NCBI GenBank assembly: GCA_016214905.1
Contig: JACRMQ010000006.1
Span: 602,510 to 666,509 of the forward strand
Reading direction: 5' to 3'
Source: Ignavibacteriales bacterium
Lineage (GTDB): Bacteria > Bacteroidota > Ignavibacteria > UBA10030 > SZUA-254
DNA length: 64,000 nt
Part shown: in pieces, positions 9,750-19,863 of the stretch
Layout: each line of letters starts with the position of its first letter
How positions within the stretch are numbered: the stretch's first letter is position 1
Position numbers and translations under genes: made by a program
Notes under the pieces: generated by a model
The model's database searches: none
The model's input: the letters and a program-made list of their open reading frames with translations, nothing else
Told to the model about the DNA's origin: nothing

Positions 9750-9799
9750 GGTGTCACTTTCAGAAATGAATCACTTGGTGGACTATGGAAAGTGACACC
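9750..9799. repeat. 12-bp perfect inverted repeat upstream of antiporter
   Basis: GGTGTCACTTTC (9750-9761) and GAAAGTGACACC (9788-9799) are perfect inverted copies with a 26-nt spacer. They lie between the small membrane gene and the antiporter at 9963. No T-run follows, so a terminator is unlikely; a regulator dyad or structured leader is possible. Confidence 0.6.
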
Positions 9800-9962
9800 T
9801 ATTGCACGGTAGACATTAAAAGATAATATGAATTTAGTGACTAAATTGAAAGAGTGAACGTTTATCGTGCATTTTAATATAGGTTGTAGCTAAAATTTTA
9901 CTGTAAATTAATAATCTGTTTGTAAGATTGGATTTTCATCACTAAAAATTTTATATTCGCAC

Positions 9963-11228
9963 ATGAATGTAGCACCTGTAATCGTCTTCGTTGGAATACT
10001 TATTTTTCTAGCCCATCTTTTCGCGGGAATTTTTAGAAGAACAAAGATCCCTGATGTTTTATTTCTTTTCATAATAGGTTTAGTATTAGGACCGGTTTTA
10101 AGCATTGTGACACCTGATAAATTTGGTGCTGTTGGTTCGATTTTTACTACCATCACTCTTGTAATAATACTATTCGAAGGCGGGATCAGCATTCCTTTTG
10201 ATAGCATTCGATTTGCAATTCGCGGGGCGCTGCCGCTTACAATACTTAATTTCTTCGCTACAATGATTGCGTTTGGTTTTATCGGAGTAATATTCAGTGA
10301 ACTCGATTTGATGAAATCCTTGATGCTCGGTGCAATGGTGGGCGGTACATCTTCTGCTATTGTAATTCCTCTAGTACGACAACTTTCAATGCATGAGAAT
10401 TCAAGATCAATTCTCGTTCTTGAATCAGCCATCAGCGATGTCCTATGCATTGTGGTTGTGCTCGGTTTCCTTGAGGCGATGAGATTTGGTGAATTACAAT
10501 TAGGTTTGATGATAGGTAAGATGATTGCATCTTTTTTGTTGGCTATAATTTTAGGAGGCTTTGGTGCATTCGTTTGGTCGTTAATATTACATAAAGTTAG
10601 GACATTGCAGAATTCATTATTCTTAACTCCGGCATTTGTTTTTATAGTTTTTGGCATTGTTGAATTATTAGGTTATAGCGGAGCCATTTCATCCTTGGCG
10701 TTTGGTTTTACAATCGCAAATATCAATCTCGTAAAAATACCTTTATTGAAGAAATATATTTCTAAAGAACCAATCTCATTGAACGAGCCGGAGAAACTAT
10801 TTGAGGCGGAGATTGTTTTTTTGTTGAAAACATTTTTCTTCGTTTATATTGGATTATCGATTCAATTCTTAAATGTTGGGTGGATAATTTTCGGACTACT
10901 TTTAACTATCGCGTTGTTCGCATTGAGAGTTCCTGTAGTGAAATATTCTATATCCAAAGCGACACCTGTAAGCGATGTTCGACTAATGTCTGTTATAGTT
11001 CCCAAAGGATTGGCTGCAGCAGTCTTAGCATCACTTCCATTTCAACAAGGAATCGAAGGTGGAGAGTTTATCCAAAATATCACCTATATAGTCATACTCT
11101 TCAGCGTGATATTTACATCAGTCATGATTGTTTTAATTAATAATCCGGCAATAAAAAAATATTACAATACTTATTTTAAAAACTTTCATATATCCTCAGA
11201 TACAAATACCGAAAATTCTGAACTATAG
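9963..11228 (+). CDS. Cation:proton antiporter (CPA family)
   Basis: 421-residue integral membrane transporter exchanging monovalent cations for protons. About 12-13 hydrophobic segments span residues 5-400. The Na_H_exchanger fold is visible through GLVLGPVLSIV, LVIILFEGGISIPFDSI (helix 4 region) and VGGTSSAIVIPLVRQL followed by LVLESAISDVLCIVVVLGF (the conserved Ser-Asp pair of helix 6). The C-terminus is short, with no TrkA-type regulatory domain. It stands 25 nt before the GNAT-nitrilase gene on the same strand. Cation specificity (Na, K) cannot be read from sequence. Confidence 0.88.
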   Translation: MNVAPVIVFVGILIFLAHLFAGIFRRTKIPDVLFLFIIGLVLGPVLSIVTPDKFGAVGSIFTTITLVIILFEGGISIPFDSIRFAIRGALPLTILNFFATMIAFGFIGVIFSELDLMKSLMLGAMVGGTSSAIVIPLVRQLSMHENSRSILVLESAISDVLCIVVVLGFLEAMRFGELQLGLMIGKMIASFLLAIILGGFGAFVWSLILHKVRTLQNSLFLTPAFVFIVFGIVELLGYSGAISSLAFGFTIANINLVKIPLLKKYISKEPISLNEPEKLFEAEIVFLLKTFFFVYIGLSIQFLNVGWIIFGLLLTIALFALRVPVVKYSISKATPVSDVRLMSVIVPKGLAAAVLASLPFQQGIEGGEFIQNITYIVILFSVIFTSVMIVLINNPAIKKYYNTYFKNFHISSDTNTENSEL

Positions 11229-11252
11229 AAATTATACAATAGGAATAATCTT

Positions 11253-12791
11253 ATGCCTCAGATAGACTTGAAAACATTTGAAAAGAATATTATCGTCCGT
11301 CCCTTGCAGATTCGAGATTATAATGATGTGGTTGAAATACAACTTAACTGTTTTCCCGGAATGATACCATGGTCAATGGAACAATTTGAAAGCCAACTTT
11401 CAATATTTGGAGAAGGACAATTAGGTGTTGAATATCAAAATCGATTAATAGCTTCTTCGAGCAGTCTTGTTCTCGATTTTGAGTTATATGCTTCATGGCA
11501 TAACTGGAAAGAGATCGCTGACGCAGGATACATCAGAAACCATGATCCGAAAGGTAATACACTATATGGCATAGAGATAATGGTTGATCCTGAGTTCAGG
11601 GGACTAAAACTAGCGCGCAGATTGTATCACGCAAGGAAAACGCTTGCAAAAGAAATGAATTTAATGCGGATAATTATTGGTGGACGAATACCTGGTTACG
11701 GACAATATGCCGACCAGATGTCTGCACGAGAATATGTTGATAAAGTTATTGATAAGATTCTTATCGATCCGGTTTTAACAACACAACTTTCAAACGGTTT
11801 TATTCTTAAACGCCTTATTCCCAATTACCTTACTTCCGATAAGGAATCAAAAGGATATGCCACATTTCTAGAGTGGACAAATATCGATTATGTACCTGAT
11901 ACAACGCGAAAATATATGCCCATTGCACCAGTTAGAATTTGTGCAGTTCAATTTCAGATGCGTTTAGTTGAAAACTTTGATGCTTTTGCAAAACAATGTG
12001 AATACTTTGTTGATGTTGCTTCTGATTACCGAAGTGATTTTGTACTTTTTCCTGAAATATTTACGCTACAGTTACTTTCATTCTTACCACCATTACGTCC
12101 TGCTCTTGCGATGAGAAAACTTTCTGAATATACACCCAATTATCTTGAGTTGTTCACAAAGCTCGCCGTCAAGTATGATGTGAATATAATTGGTGGCTCC
12201 CATTACACGGTTGAGGATGATAATTTATACAATATCTCATATCTTTTTCGTCGTGATGGAACTATTGGTAAGCAATATAAATTACACATAACGCCTAACG
12301 AACAGCGATGGTGGGGTGTTAAGCCCGGAAATTCGATTGAGGTCTTCGATACTGATAAGGGGAAAATATCAATTCAAATCTGCTATGACATTGAATTTCC
12401 TGAGGTAAGTAGAATTGCTGTTGAAAAAGGGGCACAAATAATTTTTGTTCCATTTAGTACCGATGAAAGATACGCTTACCTGAGAGTTCGTTATTGCGCT
12501 CAAGCAAGATGTATCGAAAACCATGTCTATGTAGCAATGGCTGGTACCGTAGGTAATCTTCCATCTGTAGAAAACATGGATATACAATATGCCCAATCAG
12601 CGATTTTCACTCCGTCCGATATCCCTTTTACTCGCGATGCAATTCAATCAGAAGCAACCCCAAATATTGAAACCGTCATAATAGACGATGTTGATTTAGA
12701 ATTGTTAAAATCACACCGTCAAACCGGAAGTGTTCTTAATTGGAAAGATCGAAGAATAGATTTATACGAAATAAATTTTAAAAAAGAATAA
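11253..12791 (+). CDS. GNAT acetyltransferase - nitrilase-superfamily amidohydrolase fusion
   Basis: 512-residue two-domain enzyme. Residues ~14-190 form a GNAT N-acetyltransferase fold (acetyl-CoA loop region [19 protein letters not shown]). Residues ~228-505 form a carbon-nitrogen hydrolase with the full E-K-C triad: Glu in LFPEIFT, Lys in [12 protein letters not shown], and Cys in [11 protein letters not shown]. This fusion architecture is widespread in bacteria, but its substrate is unknown to me. The ATG at 11253 lies 25 nt after the antiporter stop, so the two are probably co-transcribed. Both domains appear intact. Confidence 0.9.
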   Translation: MPQIDLKTFEKNIIVRPLQIRDYNDVVEIQLNCFPGMIPWSMEQFESQLSIFGEGQLGVEYQNRLIASSSSLVLDFELYASWHNWKEIADAGYIRNHDPKGNTLYGIEIMVDPEFRGLKLARRLYHARKTLAKEMNLMRIIIGGRIPGYGQYADQMSAREYVDKVIDKILIDPVLTTQLSNGFILKRLIPNYLTSDKESKGYATFLEWTNIDYVPDTTRKYMPIAPVRICAVQFQMRLVENFDAFAKQCEYFVDVASDYRSDFVLFPEIFTLQLLSFLPPLRPALAMRKLSEYTPNYLELFTKLAVKYDVNIIGGSHYTVEDDNLYNISYLFRRDGTIGKQYKLHITPNEQRWWGVKPGNSIEVFDTDKGKISIQICYDIEFPEVSRIAVEKGAQIIFVPFSTDERYAYLRVRYCAQARCIENHVYVAMAGTVGNLPSVENMDIQYAQSAIFTPSDIPFTRDAIQSEATPNIETVIIDDVDLELLKSHRQTGSVLNWKDRRIDLYEINFKKE

Positions 12792-12864
12792 TCTAAATAA
12801 TAAAGATGAAAGATACATCTTGTTTAAACAAACGAATTAAAATGCAAGTTTAATAAAGGATATA

Positions 12865-13764
12865 ATGTATAAACTTGAAAAAATACTGTGCCCGACAGAT
12901 TTTTCTGCAAGCTCACTTGATGCAATCCGTTTTGCGATCCATGCCACTGAACGGTTAAAGGGAACAATTACCTTACTTTTTGTTGACGGATATTTTACAA
13001 CTGCCCCGGGATATTTTATGCAGAGTGAACAACAACGACTTGAGCATCACAAAGTCATTGAGGAATTGGCTCATAATAAATTTTCTGAGATTGTTCAGAC
13101 CCTTCAATTAGACAAAGACCGTACTAATTTCCTGATCCGCTCCGGAACGCCTTATATTGAAATTATCAACGAAGCTGAAACAAATGGATATTCAGCAGTC
13201 GTACTTTCAACTCTTGGATTGGGACGCTCCTCCCCGCATCTCATAGGAAGGACTGCGGAACGTGTGGTTCGGCTCATACGAACTCCAATATTTACTGTAG
13301 GTCCTCAAAACACAATATTGATTCCTAAAATTACAACCATATTATGTTCCACAGATTTTTCCGAGTACGGAAATTATGCTCTCCCCTATGCAATCTCGAT
13401 TGCACAGCAATACTCTGCAAGACTCTTCTTGGTACATATTGCAGATATCTCTTTTACTCACCCTGAACGATTGATGGATAAATTTCCAGATCTGAATATA
13501 TATCATGACAATGCGAATGATGTTTTCATAGAAAAGATAATCGATAAAGATATTGAACCGGAGAATGCAATTGTACGATTAGCACAAGAATATGAGGCAG
13601 ATCTTATTGTAATGGGAACACATGGTGCGCGCGGAATGCGAAGAGTTCAAATAGGAAACACTACCGAAGAGGTTGTTCGTCGTGTGAGTGTACCGGTACT
13701 TACCGTCACTCATCCGGTGCATAAGGTTGTATTCCGAAACCGTTTCGGTGAATATCAACAATAA
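12865..13764 (+). CDS. Tandem universal stress protein
   Basis: 299 residues comprising two Usp domains (~1-147 and ~150-285), each starting with the strand-turn KILCPTDFSASS / TTILCSTDFSEYG. The second domain carries a complete ATP-binding signature GTHGARGMRRVQIGNTTEEVVR; the first has a weaker version (STLGLGRSSPHLIGRTAERVVR). Usp proteins bind ATP and modulate stress survival or transporter activity. Here it is the last gene of the plus-strand block with the antiporter, facing nhaD. The start at 12865 is preceded by AAAGGA. Confidence 0.92.
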   Translation: MYKLEKILCPTDFSASSLDAIRFAIHATERLKGTITLLFVDGYFTTAPGYFMQSEQQRLEHHKVIEELAHNKFSEIVQTLQLDKDRTNFLIRSGTPYIEIINEAETNGYSAVVLSTLGLGRSSPHLIGRTAERVVRLIRTPIFTVGPQNTILIPKITTILCSTDFSEYGNYALPYAISIAQQYSARLFLVHIADISFTHPERLMDKFPDLNIYHDNANDVFIEKIIDKDIEPENAIVRLAQEYEADLIVMGTHGARGMRRVQIGNTTEEVVRRVSVPVLTVTHPVHKVVFRNRFGEYQQ

Positions 13765-13857
13765 CAAGATTTATTTATATATCATTTCTATCATCATTCA
13801 GAACAATACTTATAAGATGTGAAATCTAATATGCGATTTCTTGCATACTAATCATTA

Positions 13858-15351
13858 TTAGTCTGTAAAGAACAACAACCAAATGATAAAGAGTATAGGA
13901 AGCAATATTGGAACAGCATACTTCAATATATATCCACCAAAGCTCGGAGTTTTTACGCCTGATTGTTCGGCTATAGATTTTACCATGAAGTTTGGTCCAT
14001 TCCCGATGTATGTACCAGCCCCGAAGAATACAGCCGCTATCGAAATTGCTTTTAGATAAATGGCATGATTTCCGATTAAGTAACTTACCTGTATATCGGA
14101 CAGTGGAACATTTCCTGTTGCAACCAGATCGGAATGATATTTCATTAACACTGCAAATGTGTTTTTAATTTCGTCACTGTGAGCACCTGCAATATTCGCT
14201 ATATCGGCACCCCTCGTCGTTATTAGGTGCTGAACTTGAGCGACGATGTTTTGATCGACAAATAAACCAATTGCCGCGCTGAGGTAGTTAAGGTATGTTG
14301 GAGCGTTATCTAAAAAGCCCGAAAGTATCCCTGTCCCCCAATAAAATTGTCCTGCTGATGTGATGCCGATTTTTGCCGCGTTCAGTTCCAACCAATCAAG
14401 CGCCGGAACCATTGTGGCAAAAATTCCTAAAAATAAAATCGCCACCTCTTTAATCGGGATGAAGTTGAAATCGTTTTTCTTGTGAATTTCTTTCTTCGTC
14501 ATCTTGTAAGAGCCGACTGCCGCAATCACCATCAAAAACTCGCGTAAGAAAATCGGCTTCTGAATGAAAACCGAGGCGAGTATAACCAGCAGAAAAAATA
14601 TGTTGTGCAATCCGCTGACTTCCGCTTCTTCATGCAACTCAGATTCAGGAACACGATCAATGCTGTGCTCGAACTTCCAAAAACTTATATAATCGATTGC
14701 AAGAAATACAAGTAAAATTATACTAATTGCAATTGCCCAAATATGCCATACAGCAGCCAGTACCCAGAAGAACGGAACACCTTTTAAATAACCAAGAAAC
14801 AAAGGCGGATCTCCTATAGGTGTAAGCGCGCCTCCCATATTACTGACAATGAAAATAAAAAACACGATATGAAATGGTCGCAGCCGGTATCTGTTTACTC
14901 GCAGATATGGTCTGATTAAAATCATCGAAGCACCGGTAGTACCTAAAAAGTTTGATGCTATAGCTCCGATTGCTAGTAATGTAACATTCGCAACCGGTGT
15001 CGACTTACCTTTGATACGAATATGAATGCCACCCGCTACAACAAATAAAGATCCTATTAAAATGATGAAGCTCAGGTATTCAATGCCGGTATAGAGCATT
15101 CTAGCCGCATTCTGCAAGAAAAAGAGGTAATAAATGACTGAAATTGCCCCTAAAACGATTGAAACGTGAGGATAGTACCTTTCCCACCAATGCCGGTTAA
15201 TAAACGGTATAATCGCAATTGAGAGCAATAGAAGAACAAACGGTATGATCATCCAGGGACTTACCGCAACTACCTCGTAACCTTCATTCGCATAAACTGA
15301 TAATGAACTTAAAACGAAGAGAAGAGCTAGTGAGGTAATTCTTTTGATCAT
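13858..15351 (-). CDS. nhaD: NhaD-type sodium:proton antiporter
   Basis: 497-residue polytopic protein of the ArsB/NhaD ion-transporter superfamily exporting Na+ in exchange for H+. It has an N-terminal signal-like segment (LALLFVLSSLSVYANEG), then ~12 helices. Characteristic stretches are ASNFLGTTGASMILIRPYLR and SNMGGALTPIGDPPLFLGYLKG in the first half, GILSGFLDNAPTYLNYLSAA and AVFFGAGTYIGNGPNFMVKSIAE in the second. The start at 15351 is 8 nt from the nuoM stop on the same strand, so nhaD appears to be a cistron of the nuoJKLM operon. This suggests coupling of complex I with Na+ extrusion. Confidence 0.9.
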   Translation of the reverse strand: MIKRITSLALLFVLSSLSVYANEGYEVVAVSPWMIIPFVLLLLSIAIIPFINRHWWERYYPHVSIVLGAISVIYYLFFLQNAARMLYTGIEYLSFIILIGSLFVVAGGIHIRIKGKSTPVANVTLLAIGAIASNFLGTTGASMILIRPYLRVNRYRLRPFHIVFFIFIVSNMGGALTPIGDPPLFLGYLKGVPFFWVLAAVWHIWAIAISIILLVFLAIDYISFWKFEHSIDRVPESELHEEAEVSGLHNIFFLLVILASVFIQKPIFLREFLMVIAAVGSYKMTKKEIHKKNDFNFIPIKEVAILFLGIFATMVPALDWLELNAAKIGITSAGQFYWGTGILSGFLDNAPTYLNYLSAAIGLFVDQNIVAQVQHLITTRGADIANIAGAHSDEIKNTFAVLMKYHSDLVATGNVPLSDIQVSYLIGNHAIYLKAISIAAVFFGAGTYIGNGPNFMVKSIAEQSGVKTPSFGGYILKYAVPILLPILFIIWLLFFTD

Positions 15352-15359
15352 TTAGAGGA

Positions 15360-16919
15360 TCATTTCCCCTGAGAATCCGCGGGTACTGTTTGCTGAACAG
15401 AAGGCGGTAACACCGGAAGCGGTTTTTGAGTAGCTATTGAAACGATTTGTTTTGTTGTTGACGCAGATTGATGAAGAAAGGTATTTGGATAAATTCCGAT
15501 CCAGACGATAAACAGCAACACAGGTACAAGTACTGCAATTTCACGTTTCGAAAGATCAAGAAGATTCTGGTTGAGCGGATTCGTGACTTTGCCGAATATC
15601 ACTCGCTGGTACATCCACAATAGATATACTGCAGCAAATATAACTCCGGTCGCCGCAAAAATAGTAAACCACTGATTCAGATATGGCGATTGAAACGAGC
15701 CAAGCAGAATAAGAAACTCACCAACGAATCCGTTAAGTCCCGGTAACCCGATTGACGAAAGTGAAATGATCATAAAAAATGTAGAAAAGATAGGCATCAC
15801 TTTCGCAATTCCTCCGAATTCCGAAATCTCGCGAGTGTGCCTGCGTTCGTAAATCATCCCGACAATTAAGAAGAGCGCTCCTGTGGATAATCCATGATTG
15901 ATCGTCTGAATGATCGCACCTTGAATTCCTTCTTCTGTCAAAGCAAAAATACCGAGTACAACAAAACCTAAATGACTGACGGAAGAATATGCCACGAGTT
16001 TTTTAATATCGGTTTGTACCATGGAGACGAGCGCGCCATAGATAATTCCAATCACCGCAAGGCCAGCAATGTACGGCATAAACTCCAATGTCGCTTGCGG
16101 AAATAGCGGGATAGAAAATCTTAACAATCCGTAAGTCCCCATCTTCAATAAAACACCTGCAAGAATGACACTGCCAGCTGTTGGGGCTTCAACGTGCGCA
16201 TCGGGTAACCATGTGTGGAACGGGAACAACGGAACCTTGATTGCAAAACTCAAAGTGAATGCGAGAAACATCCATGATTGAATCGCAAGCGGAATAGTTG
16301 GACCTATCCTGTAAAGCTGGAGGAGATCCGTCGTGAATTGTCCGTTCGGTTGTGTTGATGCATAGTATCCAAGCCATATAATAGCGATCAACATCAATAA
16401 ACTTCCGAACATGGTGTAAATGAAAAATTTTATCGCGGCATAAATGCGATTGCCACCACCCCAGATACCGATAATAAAATACATCGGAATCAACATCGCT
16501 TCCCAAAAAATATAAAAGAGGGCTAAATCGAGTGAGCAAAATACACCGAGCATGCCTGTTTCGAGAAGAAGAATCATCATCGTGTACTCTTTGATACTTT
16601 TCTCAATCGAATTCCACGATGATAGCAGCGCAATCGGGGTTAAAAATGTCGTCAACATTAAGAGTAGAATCGACAAACCATCAATACCAACGTTGTAAGA
16701 AATGTTTAACGAAGGAATCCATGGAACTTTATGCAGAAATTGAATTCCGGGATTTGATGGATCGAAATTGAAATAAAGCAATAGCGAAAGTACGAACGTA
16801 AGTAAACTAATCACCATCCCCGATACTTTGATCGCATTAACTCTGTCACGGTTGAAAATCAAGAGTAAAGCAGTACCAACGAGCGGTAAGAAGATGATAT
16901 ATGTTAAAAGATTCGCCAT
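15360..16919 (-). CDS. nuoM: NADH-quinone oxidoreductase subunit M
   Basis: Antiporter-like complex I subunit, 519 residues. Conserved features include FYIFWEAMLIPMYFIIGIWGG (key Glu), AIKVPLFPFHTWLPDAHVEAPTAGSVILAGVLLKMG split here around FPFHTWLPDAHVEAPT (key Lys and HTW) and KKLVAYSSVSHLGFV. The C-terminal tail is Pro/Gln-rich (KPLPVLPPSVQQTV). It follows nuoL by 33 nt and precedes nhaD. Confidence 0.97.
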   Translation of the reverse strand: MANLLTYIIFLPLVGTALLLIFNRDRVNAIKVSGMVISLLTFVLSLLLYFNFDPSNPGIQFLHKVPWIPSLNISYNVGIDGLSILLLMLTTFLTPIALLSSWNSIEKSIKEYTMMILLLETGMLGVFCSLDLALFYIFWEAMLIPMYFIIGIWGGGNRIYAAIKFFIYTMFGSLLMLIAIIWLGYYASTQPNGQFTTDLLQLYRIGPTIPLAIQSWMFLAFTLSFAIKVPLFPFHTWLPDAHVEAPTAGSVILAGVLLKMGTYGLLRFSIPLFPQATLEFMPYIAGLAVIGIIYGALVSMVQTDIKKLVAYSSVSHLGFVVLGIFALTEEGIQGAIIQTINHGLSTGALFLIVGMIYERRHTREISEFGGIAKVMPIFSTFFMIISLSSIGLPGLNGFVGEFLILLGSFQSPYLNQWFTIFAATGVIFAAVYLLWMYQRVIFGKVTNPLNQNLLDLSKREIAVLVPVLLFIVWIGIYPNTFLHQSASTTKQIVSIATQKPLPVLPPSVQQTVPADSQGK

Positions 16920-16952
16920 TATTGTATTTCTAAATTCTGAATAGTTTAAATA

Positions 16953-18905
16953 TTACTTGAATATTATTATCCACAAGATTACTACGATGCCAATTATAAA
17001 AGCGAAAGCATAATTTTGAACCACGCCGCTCTGGATTTTCCTCAATCCGCCGCTGATGAAACCGATCAACTTCGCCGAACCGTTCACCATCCCATCGATT
17101 ATATTGACATCGAAACCTTTCCATAAAAGTTTTTCCGATCCGACCTTTATCGGCTTAACGATTGTATATTCGTATATCTCATCGATAAAATATTTGTTCC
17201 AGAGAAGATTATAAAATTTCTTCATCGCTATTGTAAGGTTCTCCACCACTTCAGGTTTCGAAAGATACCAACGTCGCGCGAGCAAAATACCTACGATACC
17301 TGCGAGGACTGAGAGAGCCATCAATAGATATTCTACAAAAAGATTTGCCTCGTGTCCGTGCAACAATTTCGATGTTGCCGGTTCGAAAATCGGTTCTAAC
17401 CATTGCTCAATCGCATTACCGCCGCCCAGAGCATGCGGAATACCTACAAATCCACCAACTATCGATAAAAACGCAAGTATGATTAATGGAACTGTCATTA
17501 CTCTCGGTGACTCATGTGGATGTTTATCGTGACCGTATCGTTCTTTACCTTCGAAGGTCAACGTAACTAATCGGAACATATAGAAAGCTGTTAATCCGGC
17601 TGTAATCCATCCGATAATCCAGAATGCGGGCGAACCCTGACTGAACGCTTTCCACAATATTTCATCCTTACTAAAAAAACCGGACAAAGGTGGAATACCG
17701 GCAATAGCAAACGCAGCTACAACAAAAGTTTTGTAGGTAGTGGGCATCTTAGATTTCAGTCCACCCATCTTTTGAATATCCTGCTCATCGTGCATGGCGT
17801 GAATAACAGCCCCCGCACCTAAAAAGAGTAGAGCTTTGAAAAATGCATGTGTCATCACATGGAATATGCCTGCCGAAAATGCACCAACACCCAAACCGAG
17901 GAACATATAACCTAACTGTGAGATGGTAGAATATGCGAGAACTTTTTTGATATCATTCTGTACCAGGCCCATTGTCGCTGCAAAAAATGCTGTAGCCAAA
18001 CCAACAATGGCAACAACTTCCATCGAGATTGGTGCCAGCGCATACAAGACGGAACATCTCGCTACCATGTAAACACCTGCAGTTACCATAGTTGCAGCAT
18101 GAATTAGCGCACTAACGGGTGTTGGACCAGCCATCGCATCGGGTAACCAAATGAATAACGGTATCTGAGCCGATTTACCTGTGGCACCCAAAAATAACAA
18201 TAACGTAATCCACATGATTGTGCTGTCTCCCGTCATAATCATTGAGGATGCTCTTGAAAATACATCAGTGAAAGTAAGTGTTCCAAAAACTTTAAAAATA
18301 AGAAACATGGCGATGAGGAAACCAAAATCACCGATTCGGTTCACCACGAATGCTTTTTTAGCGGCATCGTTTGTGGTTGCCTCTCCGGTTTTATATCCAC
18401 CGGTATCGAATTTCCTATCATGCCAAAAACCGATTAAGAGATATGAACATAGCCCAACTCCCTCCCATCCAAGAAACATCAGAAGAAAATTATTCGCGAG
18501 GATGAGATTAAGCATCATGAAAATGAACAAATTCAGATATGCAAAGAATCTCCATAAACCTTTATCTCCATGCATATATCCGATCGAATAAACATGGATT
18601 AAAAATCCGACACCTGTAACAACAAGCGTCATTAGTATCGAAAGTTGATCTATCTGGTACGCGGCTGAAACATTCAGCGATCCGGCAACTATCCATTGAA
18701 ATACTGTTATAATGTGTGACCGTTCTTCGACGGGTGATTTGAGCATCTCAAGAAAAATCGATAGCGCAATGAGGAACGATAGACCAACAGCGCCGCTGCC
18801 GATGATGCCACTGAGCTTTTCGGAATTTATCTTCTTACCCATCAATCCATTGATGAGAAAACCGATAAAAGGAAGAAGAACTATGTAAGGAGCTAAATTA
18901 TACAT
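16953..18905 (-). CDS. nuoL: NADH-quinone oxidoreductase subunit L
   Basis: Largest proton-pumping subunit of complex I, 650 residues. Visible are the N-terminal Proton_antipo_N stretch (VLLPFIGFLINGLMGK), GWEGVGLCSYLLIGFWH (key Glu), KSAQIPLFIWLPDAMAGPTP (key Lys) and KKVLAYSTISQLGYM. The C-terminal lateral helix and last transmembrane segment (AFAFIIGIVVILWIIIF) are present, so it is full length. It lies between nuoK (73 nt upstream) and nuoM in the standard order. Confidence 0.97.
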   Translation of the reverse strand: MYNLAPYIVLLPFIGFLINGLMGKKINSEKLSGIIGSGAVGLSFLIALSIFLEMLKSPVEERSHIITVFQWIVAGSLNVSAAYQIDQLSILMTLVVTGVGFLIHVYSIGYMHGDKGLWRFFAYLNLFIFMMLNLILANNFLLMFLGWEGVGLCSYLLIGFWHDRKFDTGGYKTGEATTNDAAKKAFVVNRIGDFGFLIAMFLIFKVFGTLTFTDVFSRASSMIMTGDSTIMWITLLLFLGATGKSAQIPLFIWLPDAMAGPTPVSALIHAATMVTAGVYMVARCSVLYALAPISMEVVAIVGLATAFFAATMGLVQNDIKKVLAYSTISQLGYMFLGLGVGAFSAGIFHVMTHAFFKALLFLGAGAVIHAMHDEQDIQKMGGLKSKMPTTYKTFVVAAFAIAGIPPLSGFFSKDEILWKAFSQGSPAFWIIGWITAGLTAFYMFRLVTLTFEGKERYGHDKHPHESPRVMTVPLIILAFLSIVGGFVGIPHALGGGNAIEQWLEPIFEPATSKLLHGHEANLFVEYLLMALSVLAGIVGILLARRWYLSKPEVVENLTIAMKKFYNLLWNKYFIDEIYEYTIVKPIKVGSEKLLWKGFDVNIIDGMVNGSAKLIGFISGGLRKIQSGVVQNYAFAFIIGIVVILWIIIFK

Positions 18906-18978
18906 ATTTGATTTCGGATTTCGGATTTTCGAATTCGGATTTTATACGAAACCAAAATTCGCAATCCGCAATTTTATT

Positions 18979-19299
18979 TCACCATTTCATAATATTAATT
19001 TCATCTATATTCACTGTCATTTTATTTCTGAATATAGATATAACAATTGCTAGACCGACCGCGGCTTCTGCCGCCGCAACAGCCATTACGAAAAATACAA
19101 GTATCTGCCCGGCCGGATTTCCAAGAAAAGCTGAAAATGCTACCAGTGTAAGGTTCACCGAATTCAGCATCATCTCGATACAAATAAAAACTATTATCGC
19201 GTTTCTGCGTGTAAGAACACCTACAATACCGATACTGAATAAAATTGCGCTTAGTGCCAGATAGTAATTCAGCGGTATTTCTGTCAATGTGAAATTCAT
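18979..19299 (-). CDS. nuoK: NADH-quinone oxidoreductase subunit K
   Basis: 106-residue three-helix subunit of the complex I membrane arm. The two buried glutamates lie in the helices [16 protein letters not shown] and [19 protein letters not shown], and the N-terminal GVLTRRNAI loop is present. Its ATG overlaps the nuoJ stop by 4 nt, typical of translational coupling. Confidence 0.97.
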   Translation of the reverse strand: MNFTLTEIPLNYYLALSAILFSIGIVGVLTRRNAIIVFICIEMMLNSVNLTLVAFSAFLGNPAGQILVFFVMAVAAAEAAVGLAIVISIFRNKMTVNIDEINIMKW

Positions 19300-19808
19300 T
19301 TGAATTTTTTCTTTGCTAAGACTACAACACCAACTATCGCCGCCAGCAGGAGGATCGAAACTGCTTCGAACGGCAGTAAATAATTTTGGAATAAGGTAGC
19401 GCCGATCGCTTCGACCGTGCCGATCTTGAATGCATCCGGAGATTGCCGTATCGGGTGTAGATTCGGCGGAAGAATGATACCGACAATCAATTCCAGCAGG
19501 ATAACTCCCGACAAAATATATGCGATTGTTTTTCTGAAATTCACCTTCTCCTTGAGAAGAGATTCATCGCCAAGATTAAGCAGCATGATCACAAAAAGAA
19601 ACAGAACCATGATTGCCCCGGCATACACTAAGATTTGAATGATTGCGATAAACTGAGCGTGAAGCAGAAGATAGATCACCGCGAGGCAGAAAAAATTCAC
19701 AATCATGAAAAGAACACTCTTAATGGGATTTTTTTGGATCACCATCAAAACAGCGGATGCAACCGCGGCCACTGCAATCAGAATAAATATGATAACTTCA
19801 ATGTTCAT
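19296..19808 (-). CDS. nuoJ: NADH-quinone oxidoreductase subunit J
   Basis: 170-residue complex I subunit with five membrane helices. Typical family stretches are [23 protein letters not shown] split here around [11 protein letters not shown], and [20 protein letters not shown]. It is the first complex I gene of this cluster: nuoA-I are not upstream, where an outer-membrane protein and an ABC exporter stand instead. The catalytic arm must therefore be encoded elsewhere. Confidence 0.95.
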   Translation of the reverse strand: MNIEVIIFILIAVAAVASAVLMVIQKNPIKSVLFMIVNFFCLAVIYLLLHAQFIAIIQILVYAGAIMVLFLFVIMLLNLGDESLLKEKVNFRKTIAYILSGVILLELIVGIILPPNLHPIRQSPDAFKIGTVEAIGATLFQNYLLPFEAVSILLLAAIVGVVVLAKKKFK

Positions 19809-19863
19809 TTAGGTTATTGTAAATAGAAAAATTCTTTCGAAGATAACAATTTTCAAACAATTT

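Noticed and set aside
9908-10657. 249-codon minus-strand frame
   Set aside because: Antisense to the antiporter gene; the plus-strand product has a clear transporter pattern.
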